This document shows positions 1 through 7,021 of a DNA stretch of 10,320 nucleotides, piece after piece; the first letter of the stretch is position 1, and every line of letters starts with the position of its first letter. The position numbers and the translations under genes were made by a program. Source of the stretch: Mariprofundus sp. GTDB lineage: Bacteria > Pseudomonadota > Zetaproteobacteria > Mariprofundales > Mariprofundaceae. Location: the NCBI GenBank assembly GCA_030951095.1, contig JAUZQI010000079.1, positions 1 to 10,320 of the forward strand. The letters are read 5' to 3'. The notes beneath the pieces were generated by a model. It did no database searches. It saw nothing but the letters and a program-made list of their open reading frames with translations, and was not told the DNA's origin.

Positions 1-146
1 GGTGTAAAACATGGTATTGGTTTTGCATTCATTGATAACCAGGCCAGGCCGAGGTTATCTTCGTAGCTAATCTCCATGCATGAATAGGCGTGCATGTCCT
101 CACTTGGCTGTAATTTTAGGTTTGAACGTGTCTTATATTCCATCAT
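1..146 (-). CDS. Partial crotonase-fold protein, DSF-synthase (RpfF)-like N-terminus
   Basis: The reading frame opens with two adjacent ATG codons and stays open for 48 codons to the window edge, so the 3' part is missing. A strong Shine-Dalgarno (AAAAGGAG, 153-160) lies 6 nt before the first ATG, which fixes the start. Residues 25-48 read MEISYEDNLGLAWLSMNAKP followed by IPCFT, and the next partial codon is compatible with Pro. The pattern 'Y-(D/E)-x-x-L-G-x-x-W-(L/I)-x-M-(N/x)-x-x-x-x-P-C-F-(T/S)' is what I recall at the N-terminus of RpfF-type enoyl-CoA hydratase/thioesterase proteins that make diffusible signal factor (cis-2-unsaturated fatty acid) messengers. No catalytic residue is inside the window. 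That this is a real gene is well supported by the ribosome-binding site and open frame. The family call is inference from a short stretch, and a generic enoyl-CoA hydratase remains possible. It is divergent from the small gene at 300. Confidence 0.6.
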   Translation of the reverse strand, partial: MMEYKTRSNLKLQPSEDMHAYSCMEISYEDNLGLAWLSMNAKPIPCFT

Positions 147-152
147 CTGAAA

Positions 153-160
153 CTCCTTTT
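153..160 (-). promoter_or_regulatory. Ribosome-binding site of the left-edge partial gene
   Basis: On the minus strand the site reads AAAAGGAG and ends 6 nt before the ATG at 146. It is a near-ideal Shine-Dalgarno and is the main evidence that the edge frame is a gene. A perfect 8-bp palindrome, CGATATCG (166-173), lies just upstream; its meaning is unknown. I see no convincing sigma-70 promoter pair for this gene in the 147-299 spacer. A TTGACG hexamer occurs on the minus strand but lacks a good -10 at the right distance. Confidence 0.6.
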
Positions 161-299
161 TCATTCGATATCGGCGAAGTCATGCCTCCCCGTAATGCTC
201 AGACTGAACCTGTTGGATGAGATGCGTCAATTTTGAACACCGCTTTGCTTTTAAATTTCTGAGCTCGATTCATCATGAAATCATTGTAGAATCCTGCAA

Positions 300-536
300 A
301 TGGGTGAGAAAGTGCGTTACACCAGTGAGAACGCATGGCGCAAGGCCGCGATGCGGAGAGTGTCCGGTATTGATGATGCAGAATCTTGCCAGCGCAGAGA
401 AATCGCGGAGGCGTATAATTTGAAGGAAGGTATCAGTGATGACGACACGTTGGCTGATCAGGATCTTTATATTCAAGGTAAAATGTCCCTTGAGGAATAT
501 CAGAAATACCTGCTTTTCAAGCATTCAAACCCTTGA
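300..536 (+). CDS. Small acidic hypothetical protein (78 aa) ahead of the TauE/SafE permease
   Basis: I do not recognise this family. The protein is soluble, highly charged, and has no signal peptide or membrane segment. Its second half (about residues 42-75) reads as a short helix, an acidic turn (SDDD) and a second helix with the segment IQGKMSLEEYQKYL. This 'GK-(I/M)-(S/T)-x-EE' pattern recalls the C-terminal part of small antitoxin-type or regulatory proteins such as VbhA, but the likeness is too weak for a call. The ATG at 300 lacks a clear Shine-Dalgarno. An alternative ATG at 351 has AAGG 5 nt upstream and would give 61 aa. A TAGAAT hexamer at 287-292 could be a -10, which would make the ATG at 300 nearly leaderless. 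The gene ends 20 bp before the permease and probably shares its transcript. Composition and frame are far better than the overlapping alternative frame at 217-423. Confidence 0.55.
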   Translation: MGEKVRYTSENAWRKAAMRRVSGIDDAESCQRREIAEAYNLKEGISDDDTLADQDLYIQGKMSLEEYQKYLLFKHSNP

Positions 537-547
537 TTCCGTATCAC

Positions 548-556
548 TGATATAAT
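548..556 (+). promoter_or_regulatory. Consensus extended -10 box (TGATATAAT) touching the permease start codon
   Basis: TGA-TATAAT matches the extended -10 consensus TGn-TATAAT exactly. It ends immediately before the ATG at 557. No -35 hexamer stands at the usual distance, which an extended -10 can tolerate. If used, transcription would begin at about 562-564, inside the annotated gene, so translation would have to start downstream; the in-frame TTG at 581 is the nearest candidate. It may instead be chance in AT-rich spacer DNA. Confidence 0.3.
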
Positions 557-1363
557 ATGCCTGAAATAGACCTGTCCCTGTTGATATATGGCCTGGCGGT
601 TGGTCTCGGTGCTGGTGCTATCGCCGGCATACTGGCCGGGCTGGCCGGTGTTGGCGGTGGCTTGATTTATATGCCTGTATTCTACGCTTGCATGCCAGGC
701 ACAACTGCCGGCGTGGCGATACATGTATTCGCCAGTTTGGTCGCTGTGGTTATTACCGGGTTTTTTTCTGCCCGCTCGCACTGGCGGTTGCAGCATGTCG
801 ATTACCACATGTTGAAAATATTGCTGCCCGGTTTGATTGCCGGTGCCGGCCTGGGGCTGTGGAGCACATTACACTTACCCGAAGCATGGGTGCTGCTGGC
901 TTTGGCGACACTGGACGGATGGATGGCGTATGACTATGGGCGTAACGTGCTTGTGAAACCGGCAGGCAAAACATCAGCGGCCCTGTTTTCCGGCCCCATC
1001 GGATTTATTTCCGGAACCCTGGGTGTTGGCGGAGGAACAATGATAGCACCATTATTGCGCCGTTTTGTGGCATTACGGATCGCCGTTGGAACTTCGGCTG
1101 CATGCGGACTGTTGATGGCACTTGGTGCTATTTTGGCCAATATATTGTTCGAGCCCGGATGGCATTATATGCTGGCAGAGCAGTCGACATTTCTGGCCGG
1201 TGCATGGTTTGGCATAGCAGTGATTCTGCCCAAAAGTACAGCCTGGGCCGCGCATCTGCATACCGTAGTGCCCGATCACACGCTGCGCATATCTTTAAAG
1301 ACAACGTTTATGCTGTTGGCAAGCGGACTGTTTGTTGCTGCTATATTATCTGCGTTGTCATAA
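557..1363 (+). CDS. TauE/SafE-family membrane permease (putative sulfite/organosulfonate exporter)
   Basis: This 268-aa, strongly hydrophobic inner-membrane protein has the internal duplication typical of the TauE/SafE (DUF81) family. The first half carries GILAGLAGVGGGLIYMP (residues 24-40) and the second half GFISGTLGVGGGTMIAPLL (149-167). Each has the GxGGG turn, and each is followed by an A-V-G/H-x-S-type helix (AGVAIHVFASL; AVGTSAACGLL). The length is normal for the family. Members are known or proposed to export sulfite, sulfoacetate or related anions; the substrate here cannot be read from the sequence. The start at 557 has no Shine-Dalgarno, and an in-frame TTG at 581 just before the first membrane helix is an alternative. 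The gene follows the small protein by 20 bp and converges on rodA, with 17 bp between the two stop codons. Confidence 0.85.
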   Translation: MPEIDLSLLIYGLAVGLGAGAIAGILAGLAGVGGGLIYMPVFYACMPGTTAGVAIHVFASLVAVVITGFFSARSHWRLQHVDYHMLKILLPGLIAGAGLGLWSTLHLPEAWVLLALATLDGWMAYDYGRNVLVKPAGKTSAALFSGPIGFISGTLGVGGGTMIAPLLRRFVALRIAVGTSAACGLLMALGAILANILFEPGWHYMLAEQSTFLAGAWFGIAVILPKSTAWAAHLHTVVPDHTLRISLKTTFMLLASGLFVAAILSALS

Positions 1364-1380
1364 CTACTCGGGCAGTCCTG

Positions 1381-2487
1381 TCAGGCCAGAGGACTCCCCG
1401 GCCGCTGCCACGGGATTTTTTCTTTTGACTCAAGGGCAACCCGCATCACCAGGCCGAGCGCCGCCAGCATGGTGACCAGTGCCGAACCGCCATAACTGAT
1501 AAATGGTAACGGCAAGCCGACAACGGGGAATAGCCCTGACACCATGCCGATATTAACCGTGATATACAGTATGAATATCAAAGCAATGCCAATACAGAGC
1601 AATGAGGCAAAACGGTTGTGGGCACGGTGGCCGATCAAAAGAACCCGCAAAATAAGTACAGCATAGAGCGATAACAACAGTACAACAGCGAGAAAGCCGC
1701 CTTCCTCGGCCAATATGGAGAAGATGAAATCGGTATGTTGCTCAGGTAAAAAGTGTAATCTTCCCTGAGTTCCTTGCAAAAAACCCTTGCCTGCTAATCC
1801 CCCTGATCCAATGGCAATGGTAGATTGAATCACATGATAACCGGCGCCCAGTGGATCGGATTGCGGATCCAGCAAAGTGAGTACACGCTGCTTCTGGTAA
1901 TCATGCATGAAATGCCATAATACGGGCAAGGAGGCAATTCCTGTCACAATGGAAATCATCAACAGCCTCCAGGGCAGCCCTGCGGCAATAACCATGCCGG
2001 TGGCTGCAAACAGCAGCACCAGAGTCGTTCCCAAATCCGGCTGGATGATGATCAGACCAGCAGGGATTACAGCCAATAACAGTGGCACCATAATCTCGAC
2101 CTTACCTCTGGCTTCCCGGCTGGAAAACCAGCTTGCCAACACAAAAATCAGTGCCCATTTCATAATTTCCGAGGGTTGAATATTAGCAACTCCAAGATCC
2201 AGCCATCTGCGCGCACCCATGTGTATATCGCCGACCAGTGGTACAAGCATCAGTAACAGCAATGCCGCGCCATACATGGGCCAGCAGGCCAACCCCAGTA
2301 TCCGCAGGGGCACAAAACACAGCATGCTGAATACCAGCATGCCAATCGCCCAGAACATGGCCTGTTTTTGCCATAATTCGCTATCTCCCTGATGTACTGC
2401 GGCATAGAGCACAATCATACCCAGTGCCGCCAGCCCAAACAGGCTGGCAAGCAATATCCAGTCCAGAGATTTCAACATACGAATCAC
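1381..2487 (-). CDS. rodA: RodA, SEDS-family peptidoglycan glycosyltransferase of the rod complex
   Basis: RodA (also called mrdB) polymerises lipid II into glycan strands for lateral-wall growth, working with PBP2 in the inner membrane. The 368-aa polytopic protein shows the SEDS landmarks: RRWLDLG...QPSEIMK (93-110), IQPDLGTTLV (148-157), FLPEQHTDFIFSILAEE (246-262), which holds the Asp (D253) matching the catalytic aspartate known in RodA, and the C-terminal block GLFPVVGLPLPFISYGGSALV (318-338). Length is typical. The start chosen is a GTG at 2487, because AAGGTGA (2494-2500) lies 6 nt upstream. An ATG three codons further in is less well spaced. The GTG overlaps the mrdA stop as GTGA, a 4-bp overlap implying translational coupling. 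It is the last gene of the minus-strand wall cluster, and no terminator is evident beyond it before the converging permease. Confidence 0.95.
   Translation of the reverse strand: MIRMLKSLDWILLASLFGLAALGMIVLYAAVHQGDSELWQKQAMFWAIGMLVFSMLCFVPLRILGLACWPMYGAALLLLMLVPLVGDIHMGARRWLDLGVANIQPSEIMKWALIFVLASWFSSREARGKVEIMVPLLLAVIPAGLIIIQPDLGTTLVLLFAATGMVIAAGLPWRLLMISIVTGIASLPVLWHFMHDYQKQRVLTLLDPQSDPLGAGYHVIQSTIAIGSGGLAGKGFLQGTQGRLHFLPEQHTDFIFSILAEEGGFLAVVLLLSLYAVLILRVLLIGHRAHNRFASLLCIGIALIFILYITVNIGMVSGLFPVVGLPLPFISYGGSALVTMLAALGLVMRVALESKEKIPWQRPGSPLA
1397..1424 (+). terminator. Possible rho-independent terminator of the permease gene, inside the rodA 3' end
   Basis: The plus strand has CCCG (1397-1400), a 10-nt loop, then CGGG (1411-1414), followed directly by ATTTTTTCTTTT. 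It lies 34 bp past the permease stop, so it could end that transcript while overlapping the last rodA codons. The 4-bp stem is short, and the T-run may simply encode the Glu/Lys-rich RodA tail, so confidence is low. Confidence 0.25.
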
Positions 2488-4319
2488 GGCGTTTCACCTT
2501 TTGAGATATTGACCTGTTGTTTTGCAGCCATAGTTTCAATAATGGCGGCGGCTACAGGGCCGGCACTGCTACCGCCGTGGCCGCCATGTTCAACAAATAC
2601 AGCAATGGCAATTTTTGGCTTATCGTATGGTGCATAACCCATGAACCATGCATGATCCCTGTGACGCCGCAGCAGTTCATCTTTGCTCAGTTCCTTCTTT
2701 TCATTCCGGCGTATTTTCACCACCTGCGCCGTGCCTGTTTTTCCTGCCACTGCCCAAGCAGCTTTTGACAGCACCCTGTGTGCCGTACCATGAGGGTTCA
2801 GGACGACGCCCCGCATCGCTTGCTGAATTTTTTGCAATTGCTCTGGCTTAATATCCACCTGATGCAATACCTCTGCCTGACTACCCGCCAATAACTGCGG
2901 TTTGAGTACTTTACCGCCGTTGGCAATGGCGGCAGCCAGACGCGCCATCTGTAGCGGCGTCACGGTTAGCAACCCCTGGCCAATAGCAGTAATCATCGTT
3001 TCTCCACGATACCATTTCTTGCGTTTGGTATGACTGCTTTTGAAAGCGGCCATCATGTATGGCTGATGGGTGGGAATGATGCCGCGCGCTTCCGGCGATA
3101 AATCAATTTGCGTTTTCTCCCCTAGCCCCAACTCATGGGCAGTATCGCTGATTGCCGCCATACCAAGCTGATCGCCCAGCTGATAAAAATAAACATCGCA
3201 GGATTGAATCAGCGCCGAATTCAGCGTGACTTTACCATGCCCCCGGTGTTTCCAGCAGTGTAGTTTTCTGTCGGCAAGTTCAAGATAGCCCGGGCAAAAT
3301 GCACTTCCGTTCGCCAGACGGATGCCATTTTTAAGAGCGCCCAGTGCCGTGACAAGCTTGAACGTTGAGGCCGGTGGATATGCAGCCTGAGTGGCCCGAT
3401 TCAAAAGCGGCCTTTCCGGATTATTCAGCCACGCATTCCACTGCTCGGACTCCAGGCCGGTAATAAAACGATTGGTGTCGTAGCCGGGCTTGCTCAGCAT
3501 GGCAATGATATCGCCGGTTCTGACATCCATGACAACAACAGCGCCGGTTCTTTCTCCCAGCGCATCAGCAGCAGCCTTCTGAATATCGATATCCAGAGCA
3601 AGTTGAATCTGATCACCCATGACAGGAGGTGCCCGTTTTACAACAGCTACGCGTCTGCCACGTGCATCAACCTCTTCTTGCTGATGGCCGGGTTGGCCAT
3701 GAAGCTTTAGTTCAAAACTTTTTTCCACACCCGTGCGGCCAATAAATTCAGTGGGCAGATAACCGGCATCCATATCTTTCTTTCTGGCCAGTGATAAATA
3801 GCCGATCAGATGCGATGTCAGTTCGGCATACGGATATTGGCGGTAACTGCCGGCCTCGACGTCTACACCCGGCAGGTGGTGCAATCGGGCTGCCAGTGGC
3901 GCAACATTCAACCACTGCAATTTGTCATCCAGTAATACCGGTCGGTCGGGTCGTCTGGCCCGTTGAATTCTTTTGTGGATCAATGCGAATTTTGCCGGCG
4001 TCCAGACCAGCATCTCAGCCAAAATATTCAAAGTCGCATTGAGATGCTCTACCCGCTCCGGAATCAAAACAATGCGATACGCGATGCGGTTGATGGCCAG
4101 CCCCTTGCCATGGGCATCGATAATTTCCCCGCGCACCGGCAACACCGGCACTATGTTCAGACGGTTTTGATTGGCCTGCAGTGCATACTTGTCATGTTCA
4201 AACCACTGCATCTGCATAATGTGGAACAATAGCAGCCCCAGCAGCACCGGTACTGATGCATAAAAGAGGAGCATACGCACATCAAAGCGCTGTCGAGCCT
4301 CAAGCTTCTTGTTGCGCAT
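2484..4319 (-). CDS. mrdA: Penicillin-binding protein 2, peptidoglycan D,D-transpeptidase of the elongasome
   Basis: PBP2 crosslinks the glycan made by RodA and is a class B penicillin-binding protein anchored by one N-terminal membrane helix (about residues 15-37). All three transpeptidase motifs are visible: S318-T-F-K321 (in YPPASTFKLVTALGAL) with the acylated Ser318, S373-C-D375, and K527-T-G-T530 (VAGKTGTAQV). The N-terminal pedestal domain contains VRGEIIDAHGKGLAIN (62-77) and EFIGRTGVEKSFE (191-203). The FMGYAPYDKPKIAIAVFVEH block (559-578) closes the domain. At 611 aa it is close to the usual 600-650. The ATG at 4319 has GAGG 4-5 nt upstream. The gene overlaps the mreD end by 20 bp and the rodA start by 4 bp, so expression is probably coupled with both. 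Confidence 0.95.
   Translation of the reverse strand: MRNKKLEARQRFDVRMLLFYASVPVLLGLLLFHIMQMQWFEHDKYALQANQNRLNIVPVLPVRGEIIDAHGKGLAINRIAYRIVLIPERVEHLNATLNILAEMLVWTPAKFALIHKRIQRARRPDRPVLLDDKLQWLNVAPLAARLHHLPGVDVEAGSYRQYPYAELTSHLIGYLSLARKKDMDAGYLPTEFIGRTGVEKSFELKLHGQPGHQQEEVDARGRRVAVVKRAPPVMGDQIQLALDIDIQKAAADALGERTGAVVVMDVRTGDIIAMLSKPGYDTNRFITGLESEQWNAWLNNPERPLLNRATQAAYPPASTFKLVTALGALKNGIRLANGSAFCPGYLELADRKLHCWKHRGHGKVTLNSALIQSCDVYFYQLGDQLGMAAISDTAHELGLGEKTQIDLSPEARGIIPTHQPYMMAAFKSSHTKRKKWYRGETMITAIGQGLLTVTPLQMARLAAAIANGGKVLKPQLLAGSQAEVLHQVDIKPEQLQKIQQAMRGVVLNPHGTAHRVLSKAAWAVAGKTGTAQVVKIRRNEKKELSKDELLRRHRDHAWFMGYAPYDKPKIAIAVFVEHGGHGGSSAGPVAAAIIETMAAKQQVNISKGETP
2494..2500 (-). promoter_or_regulatory. 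Ribosome-binding site deciding the GTG start of rodA
   Basis: The minus strand reads AAGGTGA, 6 nt before GTG at 2487 and 15 nt before the next in-frame ATG. The spacing favours the GTG. The site lies inside the last codons of mrdA. Confidence 0.55.
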
Positions 4320-4707
4320 ATTGCCTCGTCAACAGATGCCATACCGGAATGCACAGACACAATGTCAACAGAGCTGCCGTCAGCCCCCAGCCGGGTTGCA
4401 GCAGAGAAAGCACGACAACCAACATCAGCAACAACCTTTGCGGCAAGCCGGCTCCAAGGTGCTGATCCAGATAAATCATAGCCAGCGGTACCAGTGTCAC
4501 CATTAGAAAACTGGCTCCAAACGACCAGTAGAGCACAACATCATGAATCAGCACACAGGGCAGTACCCATACCCAGTTTTGGCGATGTGCCAACAGGCTG
4601 GCCAGAAGCAATGCAAGTGCCCAATCCGGTTGCATCAGTGTGCTTGAAAAGGCCAAATTCAGGCTGATGCCGAGTAGCGAAAAAACAGGAATGATGATCG
4701 AAATCAT
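4300..4707 (-). CDS. mreD: MreD, rod shape-determining membrane protein
   Basis: MreD is a small polytopic inner-membrane partner of MreC that helps regulate PBP2/RodA activity. This 135-aa protein is almost wholly hydrophobic, with about five predicted helices. It starts MISIIIPVFSLLGISLNLAF, and a central segment reads WVLPCVLIHDVVLYWSFGASFL. MreD proteins diverge strongly in sequence, so the call rests on size, membrane profile and position between mreC and mrdA. I place the start at 4707, where ATG overlaps the mreC stop as ATGA. A longer frame back to 4743 exists but would overlap mreC by 40 bp and add 12 polar residues unlike an MreD N-terminus. There is no clear Shine-Dalgarno, which fits translational coupling to mreC. 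Its 3' end overlaps mrdA by 20 bp. Confidence 0.88.
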   Translation of the reverse strand: MISIIIPVFSLLGISLNLAFSSTLMQPDWALALLLASLLAHRQNWVWVLPCVLIHDVVLYWSFGASFLMVTLVPLAMIYLDQHLGAGLPQRLLLMLVVVLSLLQPGWGLTAALLTLCLCIPVWHLLTRQYAQQEA

Positions 4708-5492
4708 GGTATTTCGTGCAGTTGAGATGCAACTGCCAGCCATGTATCACGCTGCCAGTGCGCAACCGGTGCAGCAGATACGCTAATAAACAGCTGGCCG
4801 GGAATCGGTCGAATCCTGGTAATGCGTGCGACTGCAATGCCGGGGGGGAACATTCCGCCAGCACCACTGGTATACAGAATTTGTCCTGGCTGGGGAGCCT
4901 GCTCCAGCGGCACAAATTCAATCGACAGGCTTTCACCCTGACCGCGTGAAATGGCTGCCAGAGCCATTCCGGGAATGGTAACAGGCACAACCAGCGAGGC
5001 ATCGAAAATGGTTCTGACCGTTGCGTGATTTTCCGATGTACTGTCCACAACGCCCACCAGACCTTCACTGGATACAATGACATCATCTCTGGACACATCA
5101 TCCACCTGCAAGACCAACCGCTGGCTCATGGCTTCCGGACTGCGACCCCGGACTTTGGCGGCATGCCAGCGATAACCGGTAATATCAGAAATTTCGAGAA
5201 TTTTCCTGAGCTGCCGGTTTTCTTCCCTCAGGCTATTTGCTTCCTGAATCAGGGCAGCCTGCTGCTGGGATTTTTTCTCAAAGGTCAGATATTTCTTATG
5301 CAGCGAATCCTGTTCGGTAAACCACAGTTCAGCAGATTGCCACCACTGCACAGGTGCATGCAATGCTTCCAGAGCCGGCCACATGGCCAGCATGGCAGAA
5401 GATCCGATAGCAAAGCGGGAAACGGCGTAAAGACTCAGGAAAATAACGATAACAATCGTCCACAGTCTGTAGCGGCGGGAAATGGAGATCAT
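4704..5492 (-). CDS. mreC: MreC, rod shape-determining periplasmic scaffold protein
   Basis: MreC links the cytoplasmic MreB machinery to periplasmic PBP2. The 262-aa protein has a short basic N-terminus (SRRYR), one membrane helix (about 11-32), a coiled coil (about 58-98, with EKKSQQQAALIQEANSLREENRQLRKIL), and then the beta-rich domain with SEGLVGVVDS (141-150), TIFDASLVVPVTIPG (161-175) and YTSGAGGMFPPGIAVARI (206-223). The last of these is the conserved TSG-GG-(F/Y)PPG signature. It is shorter than the 367-aa E. coli protein because it lacks the low-complexity C-terminal tail, as many MreC proteins do. The ATG at 5492 is the only plausible start, but it has no Shine-Dalgarno: the 4 bp before it are one copy of the AAAT direct repeat, and beyond that lies the MITE-like element. 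Its stop overlaps mreD as ATGA. Confidence 0.93.
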   Translation of the reverse strand: MISISRRYRLWTIVIVIFLSLYAVSRFAIGSSAMLAMWPALEALHAPVQWWQSAELWFTEQDSLHKKYLTFEKKSQQQAALIQEANSLREENRQLRKILEISDITGYRWHAAKVRGRSPEAMSQRLVLQVDDVSRDDVIVSSEGLVGVVDSTSENHATVRTIFDASLVVPVTIPGMALAAISRGQGESLSIEFVPLEQAPQPGQILYTSGAGGMFPPGIAVARITRIRPIPGQLFISVSAAPVAHWQRDTWLAVASQLHEIP

Positions 5493-5661
5493 AAATGAGC
5501 CACTTGCAAAAGTCGTGAACGGCGAGTTACTTCCCCTCTCCGGCGCATTGTCGAACTGGAATTTCGGAGCATGGAACCACCATGCTCCTCATTCCATTCC
5601 AAAAATTCACTCGACGTGGCATTGCAATTCATCCACTCAGACTTTTGCAAGTGGCTCAAAT
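5493..5661. repeat. Target-site duplication AAAT flanking the MITE-like element
   Basis: AAAT occurs at 5493-5496 and again at 5658-5661, immediately outside the inverted repeats. Removing one copy plus the element (165 bp, exactly 55 codons) rejoins the sequence so that GATGAATGATT would lie directly upstream of mreC (plus-strand view). A 4-bp match can arise by chance (1 in 256), but its exact placement against perfect inverted repeats makes chance unlikely. Confidence 0.65.
5497..5657. mobile_element. 161-bp MITE-like element inserted 4 bp upstream of the mreC start
   Basis: The element begins GAGCCACTTGCAAAAGTC (5497-5514) and ends with the exact reverse complement (5640-5657), giving an 18/18 terminal inverted repeat. 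The 4-bp sequence AAAT flanks it on both sides (5493-5496 and 5658-5661), as expected for a target-site duplication. Inside, arms nest symmetrically around a centre: GTCGA/TCGAC (5550-5554, 5611-5615), TGGAAT/ATTCCA (5557-5562, 5591-5596) and a 9-bp stem GGAGCATGG/CCATGCTCC (5566-5574, 5580-5588) with a 5-nt loop. It encodes no transposase. Short size, perfect ends, duplication and palindromic interior are the hallmarks of a MITE moved in trans by a related insertion sequence. The TTGCAAAAGTC terminus resembles ends I associate with IS4/IS5/IS1182-like elements, but family assignment needs a search. It lies in the 389-bp gap between mreB and mreC. Confidence 0.78.
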
Positions 5662-5775
5662 GATGAATGATTACAATGTTATCATTGCACTCACATGCGA
5701 GCACGGAAAATACCATTCTGTATAGCCAGCTATTCATTTGCCGGTAACTCGGCAGCAATACTGTTAATATTCGGA

Positions 5776-5781
5776 ATTATA
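5776..5781 (-). promoter_or_regulatory. Candidate -10 box for mreC-mreD-mrdA-rodA
   Basis: On the minus strand TATAAT stands in the mreB-mreC gap, preceded directly by TG (ATGTATAAT). No good -35 hexamer is found 16-18 bp upstream. A transcript from here would begin near 5769 and carry a leader of about 275 nt, including the whole MITE-like element, before mreC. It is the best promoter candidate in the gap but is not proven. Confidence 0.33.
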
Positions 5782-5840
5782 CATCTCAATCTGGCACATT
5801 CCGTGACGCTTGCCTGTACGATAGTCGAATCCCGCGAGGG

Positions 5841-5876
5841 AAAAACCATGGATGGTCTTTTTGCAACTTCATCCAT
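5841..5876 (-). terminator. Terminator-like hairpin just downstream of mreB
   Basis: In transcript direction the sequence is ATGGATG (5876-5870), a 15-nt loop, CATCCAT (5854-5848), GG, then TTTTT (5845-5841). The 7-bp stem starts 5 bp after the mreB stop codon. The stem has only moderate GC content and a long loop, so termination may be partial. If active, it separates mreB from mreC transcription or sets a lower level for the downstream genes. Confidence 0.4.
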
Positions 5877-5881
5877 CTGAA

Positions 5882-6940
<1,059 letters not shown>

Positions 6941-6994
6941 CTAAGCCCTCAACGCTAGTAGCAGAATCAAGGCAGGTAAAGGGATGGAGGTTCA

Positions 6995-7009
6995 CATATA
7001 GCCATATAG
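6995..7009. repeat. Tandem CATATAG repeat upstream of mreB
   Basis: Two copies of CATATAG (6995-7001 and 7003-7009) are separated by one C, giving an 8-bp period. On the minus strand they read CTATATG-G-CTATATG, about 75-90 bp before the mreB start. They could form part of an AT-rich promoter or a protein-binding site. No well-spaced -35 hexamer accompanies them, so the role is open. Confidence 0.3.
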
Positions 7010-7021
7010 TTTGATAAAAGC

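Noticed and set aside
217..423. 68-codon plus-strand frame overlapping the small gene at 300
   Set aside because: It has no ribosome site and is rich in Arg/Cys/His. The frame at 300-536 has a much more protein-like composition and sits 20 bp before the permease.
3195..3203. PBP2 second motif reads S-C-D rather than S-x-N
   Set aside because: S-x-D is, as I recall, the usual form in PBP2 proteins (E. coli PBP2 has S-A-D), so this is not a defective active site.
4708..4743. mreD start at 4743
   Set aside because: It would overlap mreC by 40 bp and add a polar 12-residue extension. The ATGA overlap at 4707 fits the tight cluster better.
4541..5101. 186-codon minus-strand frame spanning mreC and mreD
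   Set aside because: It is an out-of-frame reading of two well supported genes on the same strand, with no domain content.
5025..5498. 157-codon plus-strand frame over mreC
   Set aside because: It is antisense to mreC. Its composition matches a reversed coding frame, and it has no start signals.
5695..5880. 61-codon plus-strand frame with a hydrophobic stretch in the mreB-mreC gap
   Set aside because: It has no ribosome site and opposes the surrounding genes. Its end lies in the mreB terminator-like hairpin. The hydrophobic segment is explained by AT-rich spacer DNA.
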